DNA of 5,322 bases from Desulfobulbus sp. (GTDB lineage Bacteria > Pseudomonadota > Gammaproteobacteria > Burkholderiales > Rhodocyclaceae), in the NCBI GenBank assembly GCA_009782025.1, contig WQUQ01000140.1:1-5322 (forward strand), read 5' to 3'. Position numbers and translations under genes: made by a program. Positions 1 through 5,322 of this stretch are shown here, one piece after another. The notes under the pieces are model-generated. The model saw nothing but the letters and a program-made list of their open reading frames with translations, was not told the DNA's origin and ran no database searches. Within the stretch, counting starts at the first letter, position 1, and each line of letters opens with the position of its first letter.

Positions 1-1
1 G

Positions 2-115
2 TGGGGGCAGCGCGGCGACTGGTTGATCCAGCATGACGACGGAGAATACGGCATCGTCGGCGCGGCGCTGTTCGCCGCCACCTATGACATCCTGCACGCC
101 CCGCAGAAAACATGA
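2..115 (+). CDS. C-terminal end of a small PGDYG-like hypothetical protein (5' end outside window)
   Basis: An open frame enters from the left edge and ends at TGA 113-115, giving 37 residues of a C-terminus. Third codon positions are almost all G or C, as in the other genes here, which supports real coding. Visible motifs are GDWLIQ, then DGEYGIV, then LFAATYDIL near the end. This arrangement (GDW, a GE-Y segment, then an F-ATY segment) resembles, from memory, the core of small bacterial PGDYG-type proteins of unknown function. No catalytic residues can be named. The stop overlaps the ATG of the TIR gene as ATGA, a typical arrangement for translational coupling, so the two products are probably made together. 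The N-terminal part and total length cannot be seen. I am confident that it is coding and only moderately confident about the family. Confidence 0.75.
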   Translation, partial: WGQRGDWLIQHDDGEYGIVGAALFAATYDILHAPQKT

Positions 116-1500
116 CACACGATATTTTTGTCAGCTATTCCACCCAGGACAAACTGTTCGCCGACGCCCTCGTACACCGGCTTGAAAAAGCCGGCTACCG
201 CTGCTGGTACGCGCCGCGCGACATCGCTGCGGGCGTTCCCTGGCCGCAGGCCATCAGCCAGGTCATCCGCGAGGTACCGCTGATGCTGCTGATTTTTTCC
301 GAGTCATCCAACCGTTCGGACGAAATCTCCCGCGAACTGGCCCTGGCTTCCAGCAACAAACGCATCGTGCTGCCGGTACGCATCGAGAACGTGCAGCCCG
401 GCATCGGGCTGGAATATCACCTGGCCGACCGGCATTGGCTGGATGTTCACGGCCTGGAGGAAGACGCGGCCATCAACCGTGTGCTGGAAGGACTGGAGCG
501 CTACGCCCACATTTTTGCCGGCGCGCGGCCGCGCTGGGCAGTGCAGAGGTATTTCACCGGAGGCATTCCCATTTCTGCCGGTGTGCGGCCCAGTGAAGCA
601 TCCGCGCAAGCCGCCGCCGCGCCGTCGCCGGACGCGCCGGCAGAGAAAAAAGCCTTCGGCTGGCGGGTGGCCTCTTTCCTACTGATTCTGCTCGCCGTCG
701 CGATCACCTTCCTTGTCTGGCAGGGTCGGACGCGCGTCGCGTCGCAGGACGCCGCGCCAGCGCTGGCGCCTCATGCAACCGTTTTCACCGGCAACAACGG
801 CGTGAACATCGCCGTCGTCCCCACGGCTGACGGCAAGGCCGCGCTGCTTCGCGTCCAGGGCATCAACCACTCCATCGACAATGTCGTGTTTCTGGCGGAA
901 AAGGCCGATGACGGCCGCCGTACCAACTTTGGCATCACGCTGGATGGGCGCTACTGGCTTCTGGTGTGGAGCGAAAACGCCTCATCCGACATCCGGGCCG
1001 CGTTACCCGGCATACGCGACGAAATGATTTTGTCGTATGACGAAAAGGCGTCCAGGGCGCTGAATCTGGCGCTGCTGGCCCAAGCCTATGAAAAACAGAA
1101 ACAAGAGGGCGTTCAGGCCAGGCTCGCTCGTTTCGACAAGGACAAAGCCATGGCCCGCGCCGAGGCCAGGATCAAGGAAGCCGACGACGACGCCTCCCGC
1201 GCCTGCGGCATGACCGTCAAGACGACGGTGAACTGGGGCAGCATCAACGAAGACCAAATGAAGCGCCTGGGCCAAGACATCGGCGGCTTCTGCGCCACGG
1301 TAGCCGATTCGGCGCGGCGAATATGCGCGGGTAATGACAGTGACAAATTCAGGGGCTGGCTGGCCGGGAACGCCAGCATCACCTGCCAGTTCGGCGACAA
1401 GCTCACACTGGACGCCCAGGACGGCAGAATCGTGTTCACCACCGCGGAATCCAAACCCAATCAGGATGACTTTGTCTGGCAGTACCTGCGCGCTCAGTAA
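112..1500 (+). CDS. Membrane-anchored TIR-domain protein with cysteine-containing periplasmic C-terminal domain
   Basis: This 462-residue protein starts with a TIR domain (about residues 3-112). Box 1 is DIFVSYSTQD; the BB-loop region is GYRCWYAPRDI followed by a W-AI helix; a strand LMLLIFSESSN follows; then SRELALA, whose Glu75 sits where the catalytic glutamate of NADase TIR domains (Glu642 in SARM1) lies; and the domain ends near RHWLDV. An Ala/Pro-rich linker (about 160-180) leads to one hydrophobic segment (about 184-203), preceded by Lys-Lys. The rest (204-462) is probably periplasmic. It has a charged helical stretch (about 310-360) and four cysteines (365, 394, 405, 425) that could form two disulfides. 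I do not recognise this domain firmly. There is no clear Shine-Dalgarno sequence before ATG 112; the ATGA overlap with the preceding gene suggests coupled translation. A likely role is membrane-linked NAD cleavage or signalling in response to an envelope cue, but no enzyme activity is proven by sequence. Confidence 0.9.
   Translation: MTHDIFVSYSTQDKLFADALVHRLEKAGYRCWYAPRDIAAGVPWPQAISQVIREVPLMLLIFSESSNRSDEISRELALASSNKRIVLPVRIENVQPGIGLEYHLADRHWLDVHGLEEDAAINRVLEGLERYAHIFAGARPRWAVQRYFTGGIPISAGVRPSEASAQAAAAPSPDAPAEKKAFGWRVASFLLILLAVAITFLVWQGRTRVASQDAAPALAPHATVFTGNNGVNIAVVPTADGKAALLRVQGINHSIDNVVFLAEKADDGRRTNFGITLDGRYWLLVWSENASSDIRAALPGIRDEMILSYDEKASRALNLALLAQAYEKQKQEGVQARLARFDKDKAMARAEARIKEADDDASRACGMTVKTTVNWGSINEDQMKRLGQDIGGFCATVADSARRICAGNDSDKFRGWLAGNASITCQFGDKLTLDAQDGRIVFTTAESKPNQDDFVWQYLRAQ
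1463..1466 (+). promoter_or_regulatory. Candidate ribosome binding site that favours a TTG start for mobA
   Basis: AGGA at 1463-1466 lies five bases before TTG 1472-1474, a good Shine-Dalgarno spacing, but it overlaps the alternative ATG at 1466. For ATG 1466 the nearest purine-rich stretch is GGAA at 1446-1449, about 16 bases away, which is too far. This favours TTG 1472 (204 residues) by spacing, although ATG is the commoner start codon. The site lies inside the TIR coding sequence. Confidence 0.4.
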
Positions 1501-2086
1501 CATAAATGCTCCAGCCATCACCGGCGTCATTCTGGCGGGCGGTCTCGGTTGGCGCATGGGGGGCGTGGACAAAGGCTTGCAATGCTTCGCCGGGCGGCCG
1601 CTGGCGGCCCACGTCGCCGAGCGCCTGGGGCCGCAGGTTGATGAACTGCTGATTAACGCCAACCAGAACGCCGCCGCCTATGCCGCGCTCGGCTACCCGG
1701 TGGTGGCCGACCGCATTGCCGGTTTCGCCGGGCCGCTGGCTGGTCTGCACGCTGCCCTGAGCGTTGCCCGGCACCCGCTGGTCGTGACGGTTCCCTGTGA
1801 CTCACCCTTCCTGCCGGTCGATCTGGTCGCCCGTCTGGCGGCGGCGCTGGCCGATGGCGACCACGTTATCGCCATTGCCCGCAGCGCGGAGCGCGTTCAT
1901 CCGGTCTTTTGCCTCTGCCAGCGCTCGCTCGCAGCGCCGCTCGCCGCCTTCCTGACGGCTGGCCACCGGCGCTTCGGCCAGTGGCTCGACGAGCAGCGCG
2001 CGAGCGAAGTCCTCTTTCCCGACGAAGCCGCTTTCGCCAACATCAACACCGTTGCCGATCTGGCGCTTTTGGCGCCCCGCAACTGA
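1466..2086 (+). CDS. mobA: Molybdenum cofactor guanylyltransferase MobA
   Basis: MobA transfers GMP from GTP to molybdopterin-bound molybdenum in the cytoplasm, making the bis-MGD cofactor of DMSO-reductase-family enzymes such as nitrate reductase and formate dehydrogenase. The family motifs appear in order (numbered from ATG 1466): the nucleotide-binding loop LAGGLGWRMGGVDKGL (residues 23-38, with Arg30 and Lys36), LLINANQN (61-68), GPLAGL (89-94), PCDSPFLP with the probable metal ligand Asp112, an HPVF segment, AGHRRF, and FANINT (190-195) near the C-terminus. The 206 residues from ATG 1466 fit the usual length of about 190-205. The start is uncertain: TTG 1472 has a better ribosome binding site, and no ATG, GTG or TTG occurs in this frame between 1475 and the first motif. 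Either start overlaps the 3' end of the TIR gene, so the two are probably cotranscribed. No other cofactor genes are visible nearby. Confidence 0.93.
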   Translation: MTLSGSTCALSNINAPAITGVILAGGLGWRMGGVDKGLQCFAGRPLAAHVAERLGPQVDELLINANQNAAAYAALGYPVVADRIAGFAGPLAGLHAALSVARHPLVVTVPCDSPFLPVDLVARLAAALADGDHVIAIARSAERVHPVFCLCQRSLAAPLAAFLTAGHRRFGQWLDEQRASEVLFPDEAAFANINTVADLALLAPRN

Positions 2087-2185
2087 CACTGCACGGCGCC
2101 GGCGATCCGGCTTAGAGCCTGTTTGCGATCTCGGCGCGAGGTGTGCGGGATGCGGATTGGGATGGGCTGCAAGGCGCAAGCCGCA

Positions 2186-2206
2186 GCCAATGGTTGTGCC
2201 ATTGGC
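2186..2206. repeat. Central hairpin of the palindromic element
   Basis: GCCAATGG (2186-2193) and CCATTGGC (2199-2206) form a perfect 8-bp stem around a 5-base loop. Its centre (2196) falls within one base of the centre of the 2112-2278 element, so it is probably the apex of the larger palindrome rather than an independent terminator. No T-run follows. Confidence 0.7.
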
Positions 2207-2241
2207 AAGGGTTGCAACGCAGCAGACCGCCCAAGCCCGCG

Positions 2242-2259
2242 CCTGCACGCCCGTGCAGG
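2242..2259. repeat. Second hairpin, next to the right terminal repeat
   Basis: CCTGCAC (2242-2248) pairs with GTGCAGG (2253-2259) across a 4-base loop, a 7-bp GC-rich stem ending one base before the right terminal inverted repeat. No matching hairpin is present next to the left terminal repeat, so the element is not perfectly symmetric. No T-run follows, so a terminator role is not supported. Confidence 0.6.
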
Positions 2260-2301
2260 GATCGCAAACAGGCTCTAATATAGGCGCACCGCATTCCGAT
2301 C

Positions 2302-2305
2302 GGGA
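2302..2305 (+). promoter_or_regulatory. Ribosome binding site of the HD-GYP gene
   Basis: GGGA at 2302-2305 lies five bases before ATG 2311. It is short but well spaced, and it supports this start. The hydrophobic N-terminal segment following MTRRFPLHVH also supports it, since a later start would cut into the first membrane helix. Confidence 0.5.
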
Positions 2306-2310
2306 CCGCC

Positions 2311-5217
2311 ATGACTCGCCGCTTTCCGTTGCATGTCCATATTTCGGCGTTGTTTCTGCTGCTGTTCCTGATGGTTGGCGGCCTGATCGGCATCCTCGGT
2401 TACTCGACCGCCAGCAACATCCTGAAAGACACGGCCGACGAGATGAACCGCCGGATCGGCCGGGAAGCCGAAAGCGCCCTGGTCAACCTGCTTGCGCCCG
2501 CCGAGATGGCCGCCCGCCTGTTCAGCCGTAGCCGTCTCACCGCGGCCACCACGCTGGAGCAGCGGTTGCTCATCCTGCCGCTGATGCGCGAGGCGCTACG
2601 CCAATCGGCGGCGCTCAACAGCCTCTACATCGGCTATGGCAACGGCGATTTCTTCATACTGTTACGCCTGCGGAACGACGCCGAGCGCCGCCAGTTCAAC
2701 GCCCCGGCGGCCAGCGCCTACATGGTGCGGAGTATCGACCGGCCGGACGGCGAGGCGCGCGGCCGCCGCATTTTCCTCGACAACGCGCTGAACGCCTTGC
2801 GCATCGACGAAGATCCCGATTACCCGCATGGCTACGATCCTCGCCGCCGCAGTTGGTATCGTGCGGCAGAAGTTTCCGCCGGCCAGGTCAAGACGGGTCC
2901 CTATGTCTTCTACACCACCCGGCAGGTCGGCATGAACATCGCCAACCGCTCGGAAAACGACCCGACGACGGTGGTCGGCGCCGACATCGAGTTGGCAACG
3001 CTTGACGACCTGCTGCTCCGGCAACTGCCGACGCCGGGATCCGACATCGCGCTGGTGGACAAGAGCGGCCGCATCATTGCCTACCACCGGCCCCGCCCCG
3101 GACCAACCACCCAGGACATCGCAGGCAAGGCCGATCTGCCGCCGATGAGCGAACTGTCGCCGACCTTGCGCGCCCTTGCCCCGTTCCTCGACACCGACAT
3201 TTCCGAGCGGGGCAGCCTGCATAACCTGGTCATCGACGGGGCGACCTGGCATGCCGCGATCAACCCGGTGATGCTGGAGGGCGCCGAGCCGCTCTACCTG
3301 ATCACCGCCATTCCCGACAGCGAGTTGATGGTCGCCGCCAACCGGCTACTGGCCCAGGTGCTGATCGCCATCCTGTTTGTCATGGCCCTGGCGATCCCGG
3401 CGACCTGGATGCTCGCCCGCGGCATTACCGGGCCGCTGCGCAAACTGGCCTTTGATGCCGAGTCGATCCGCCGCTTTGATTTCGTCAAGCCGATCACCGT
3501 CGACTCGCTGGTCACGGAAATCGCCGAATTGGCAACGACGATGGCCGGCATGAAACGCACCATCCGCCGTTTTCTCGACATCAGCGCGACGGTCGCCGGC
3601 GAAAGCGATTTCACCCGCCTGCTGCCCAGCCTGCTGAGCGAAACCATTTCCGCGGCCGAGGCCGAGGCCGGCATCCTTTATCTCGCCGATGGCGACAACC
3701 TGACGCCGGCCGCAGCGCTGTTCGGCGACGGCACGTCGCTGCCCGGAACGGCGTCCGCCATCGCCACCGCCGCGGGTTCGCCGCTCGCCACCGCCCTGAG
3801 CGTCGGCCGTGCCAGCGACATGGCGCTGGCCGCCGACGAGGTCGAGGCGCTCGGGCTGACGGCGGCGGCGAATGCCTGCCACGCCAGCCACGTCATCGCC
3901 GTGCCCTTGCTCAACCGCCAGGACGTTCTGGTCGGCGCGGTGCTGCTATTTACCCGCCAGGCCGCCGACGAGGCCCGGCTCAGCTTCGTCGAAGCGCTCT
4001 CCGGCTCGGCCGCGGTATCGCTGGAAAACAAGGCATTGATCCACGAGCAGAAGGCGCTGTTCGAGGCCATGATCCAACTGATCGCTGGCGCCATCGACGC
4101 CAAGAGTCCCTACACCGGCGGCCACTGCGCCCGCGTGCCGGAACTGACCAAGATGCTGGTGCAAGCCGCCTGCGCGGCCGAGGATGGCCCGTACAAGGAT
4201 TTCCAGCTCGATGCCGCCGGTTGGGAAGCGGTACACGTCGCCGCCTGGCTGCACGATTGCGGCAAGGTGACGACGCCGGAATACGTGGTGGACAAGGCGA
4301 CCAAGCTGGAAACGCTGTACGACCGCATCCACGAGGTGCGCATGCGCTTCGAGGTACTCAAGCGCGACGCCGAGATCGCCTGCCTCAAGGCCATCGCCGC
4401 CGGCGTCCCGGAAACCGAGGCGCGCGCCCGGCTGGCCGCCGAATGGCAGGCGCTCGACGCCGATTTCACCTTCATCGCCGAATGCAACGAGGGCGGCGAG
4501 TTCATGGCCCCGGAACGGCTGGCCCGGCTGCAAACAATCGCCGACCGCGCCTGGCGGCGCACGCTCGATGATCGCATCGGCATCTCGCATGAGGAAAAGG
4601 AACGCAAGGCACGTACCCCGGCTCCATTGCTGCCGGTCGACGAGCCGCTGCTGGCCGACCGGCCGGACCACCGCTTCGAGCGCGGCCCCGGCGACCGCAT
4701 GCCGCCCGACAACCGCTGGGGCTTCCGCATGGCGGTGCCGGAACTGCTGTACGACAAGGGTGAACTGCACAACCTGTCGGTAGCCCGCGGCACGCTGTCG
4801 GCGGAGGAACGCTACAAAATCAACGAGCACATGGTGCAAACCTACATGATGCTGACTGCGTTGCCCTTCCCGAAACACCTGCGCGACGTGCCGGAAATCG
4901 CCTCCTGCCACCACGAGACGATGGACGGCAAGGGCTATCCCCGCCGCCTGACCCGCGAGCAGATGGGGCCGGTGGCGCGAATGATGGCCATCGCCGATAT
5001 TTTCGAGGCATTGACCGCCGTCGACCGGCCGTACAAGAAAGGCAAGACGCTGACCGAATCGCTGACCATCATGGCCCGCATGCGCGACACGGCCCACATC
5101 GATGCCGAGCAGTTTGAGCTATTCCTGCGCGCCGGCGTTTGGCGCGACTACGCCAATCGTTTCATGCGCCCGGAACAGATCGACGAGGTTGACATCGAAA
5201 TCTACCTGAACGCCTGA
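2311..5217 (+). CDS. Membrane sensor cyclic-di-GMP phosphodiesterase (cache-HAMP-GAF-HD-GYP)
   Basis: This 968-residue inner-membrane signalling protein probably hydrolyses cyclic-di-GMP. In order: a first membrane helix (about 10-30); a periplasmic double-cache-like domain (about 35-340) with YDPRRRSWY at 175-183, GPYVFYTTR at 196-204 and GADIEL at 223-228; a second membrane helix (about 346-368); a HAMP linker (about 369-422); a GAF domain (about 430-572); and an HD-GYP domain (about 580-965). The HD-GYP metal-site residues all appear present: His605 (GGHCARV), His648-Asp649 with Lys652 (HDCGK), His840 (INEH), His867-His868 (HHET) and Asp896 (ADIFEA). The DGKGYP motif is at 872-877 and DRPYK follows at 905-909. 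An unusual feature is the 192-residue distance between His648 and His840, against about 30 in standard domains. The 5' neighbour is a MITE, so transcription is probably independent of mobA. The periplasmic ligand is unknown. Confidence 0.93.
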   Translation: MTRRFPLHVHISALFLLLFLMVGGLIGILGYSTASNILKDTADEMNRRIGREAESALVNLLAPAEMAARLFSRSRLTAATTLEQRLLILPLMREALRQSAALNSLYIGYGNGDFFILLRLRNDAERRQFNAPAASAYMVRSIDRPDGEARGRRIFLDNALNALRIDEDPDYPHGYDPRRRSWYRAAEVSAGQVKTGPYVFYTTRQVGMNIANRSENDPTTVVGADIELATLDDLLLRQLPTPGSDIALVDKSGRIIAYHRPRPGPTTQDIAGKADLPPMSELSPTLRALAPFLDTDISERGSLHNLVIDGATWHAAINPVMLEGAEPLYLITAIPDSELMVAANRLLAQVLIAILFVMALAIPATWMLARGITGPLRKLAFDAESIRRFDFVKPITVDSLVTEIAELATTMAGMKRTIRRFLDISATVAGESDFTRLLPSLLSETISAAEAEAGILYLADGDNLTPAAALFGDGTSLPGTASAIATAAGSPLATALSVGRASDMALAADEVEALGLTAAANACHASHVIAVPLLNRQDVLVGAVLLFTRQAADEARLSFVEALSGSAAVSLENKALIHEQKALFEAMIQLIAGAIDAKSPYTGGHCARVPELTKMLVQAACAAEDGPYKDFQLDAAGWEAVHVAAWLHDCGKVTTPEYVVDKATKLETLYDRIHEVRMRFEVLKRDAEIACLKAIAAGVPETEARARLAAEWQALDADFTFIAECNEGGEFMAPERLARLQTIADRAWRRTLDDRIGISHEEKERKARTPAPLLPVDEPLLADRPDHRFERGPGDRMPPDNRWGFRMAVPELLYDKGELHNLSVARGTLSAEERYKINEHMVQTYMMLTALPFPKHLRDVPEIASCHHETMDGKGYPRRLTREQMGPVARMMAIADIFEALTAVDRPYKKGKTLTESLTIMARMRDTAHIDAEQFELFLRAGVWRDYANRFMRPEQIDEVDIEIYLNA

Positions 5218-5286
5218 TTGTTATATTAACCAGGCAATTCAATAGGTTCATTTTTGTGAATATCAAGCGGCATATTGGATTTTGGG

Positions 5287-5322
5287 ATGTTTGAACCAGC
5301 TTTTGACTCGTTCTGGGCGGTT
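5287..5322 (+). CDS. Possible start of a further gene, cut by the window edge
   Basis: ATG 5287 opens a frame of 12 codons (MFEPAFDSFWAV) that is still open at the window end. GGA at 5277-5279 lies seven bases upstream and could be a ribosome binding site. The stretch before it is AT-rich and intergenic in character. Twelve codons cannot establish coding, and third positions are mixed rather than strongly G/C. I do not recognise the product. Confidence 0.3.
   Translation, partial: MFEPAFDSFWAV

Larger units (their letters stand above)
2112..2278. mobile_element. Palindromic MITE-like element with perfect 19-bp terminal inverted repeats
   Basis: TTAGAGCCTGTTTGCGATC at 2112-2130 is the exact reverse complement of 2260-2278, giving a 167-bp element. 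If the outer TA is the target duplication (2113-2114 and 2276-2277), the element proper begins GAGCCTG and ends CAGGCTC, consistent with insertion at a TA dinucleotide as in the IS630/mariner group. Terminal sequences beginning GAGCCTGTTT also recall some IS5-family ends, so the parent transposase is unclear. The interior carries a stem-loop at the exact centre and a second hairpin near the right end, and the inner arms retain partial complementarity, so the whole unit looks like a decayed long palindrome. It contains no convincing open frame and would depend on a transposase in trans. It fills almost all of the gap between mobA and the HD-GYP gene. Confidence 0.75.

Noticed and set aside
1334..1465. 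Upstream extension of the mobA frame to an ATG at 1334
   Set aside because: It would add 44 residues without family resemblance and overlap the TIR gene by 167 bases; MobA of normal length is obtained from 1466 or 1472.
1003..1662. Minus-strand open frame (219 codons) across the TIR-mobA junction
   Set aside because: It overlaps two well-supported plus-strand genes, shows no recognisable motif, and has the low-complexity look of antisense translation.
2087..2310. CRISPR array, tRNA or riboswitch in the mobA-HD-GYP gap
   Set aside because: There are no spaced direct repeats and no tRNA cloverleaf pattern; the structure present is explained by one palindromic element with terminal inverted repeats.
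2052..2531. Plus-strand open frame across the mobA-HD-GYP gap
   Set aside because: It reads through the palindromic element and into the HD-GYP gene in another frame; composition and content fit a chance frame.
3946..5097. Long open frame on the minus strand (383 codons) opposite the HD-GYP domain
   Set aside because: It is the antisense shadow of a gene with intact conserved motifs; high GC and strong third-position bias produce long opposite-strand frames. Its translation shows no recognisable motif.
5189..5227. Promoter-like TTGACA at 5189-5194 with TATATT at 5222-5227
   Set aside because: The spacing is 27 bases, far from 16-18, and the first hexamer lies in the coding sequence.
5228..5255. 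Possible terminator after the HD-GYP gene (AACC and GGTT arms followed by a T-run)
   Set aside because: The stem is only 4 bp with a long loop, too weak to support a terminator call.
5256..5294. Short GTG open frame of 12 codons overlapping the possible ATG 5287
   Set aside because: It is too short, with no clear ribosome binding site and no recognisable leader-peptide feature.

Overview
The window looks like chromosomal DNA of a GC-rich Gram-negative bacterium. A betaproteobacterium of the Rhodocyclales type (Accumulibacter, Dechloromonas or Propionivibrio-like) is my best guess, from the strong G/C preference at third codon positions, the MobA sequence, and the architecture of the large cache/HAMP/GAF/HD-GYP protein. 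This is inference from remembered family resemblance; no search was run.

Layout, all on the + strand. (1) Positions 2-115 hold the 3' end of a gene cut by the window edge, whose C-terminus resembles small PGDYG-type proteins. (2) Its stop overlaps (ATGA) the start of a 462-residue protein at 112-1500, which has an N-terminal TIR domain, one membrane segment and a cysteine-containing C-terminal domain predicted to be periplasmic. (3) The 3' end of that gene overlaps the start of mobA (to 2086), the molybdenum cofactor guanylyltransferase. The exact mobA start is ambiguous. (4) Between mobA and the next gene lies a 167-bp palindromic element (2112-2278) with perfect 19-bp terminal inverted repeats, probably a MITE. 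(5) Positions 2311-5217 encode a 968-residue membrane sensor with a cache-type periplasmic domain, HAMP, GAF and an apparently active HD-GYP phosphodiesterase domain interrupted by about 150-160 extra residues. (6) The last 105 bases are AT-rich and may contain the first 12 codons of another gene.

The first three genes overlap end to start and are probably co-translated. They have no obvious common pathway: mobA belongs to molybdoenzyme cofactor synthesis, whereas a TIR domain suggests NAD-linked signalling or defence. The HD-GYP gene is separated from them by the MITE and is probably its own transcription unit, linking an extracytoplasmic signal to cyclic-di-GMP breakdown.

The most unusual items are the membrane-anchored TIR protein with its coupled upstream partner, the HD-GYP insertion that carries a second histidine-containing motif, and the palindromic element just ahead of the HD-GYP gene. 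mobA is ordinary apart from its start.
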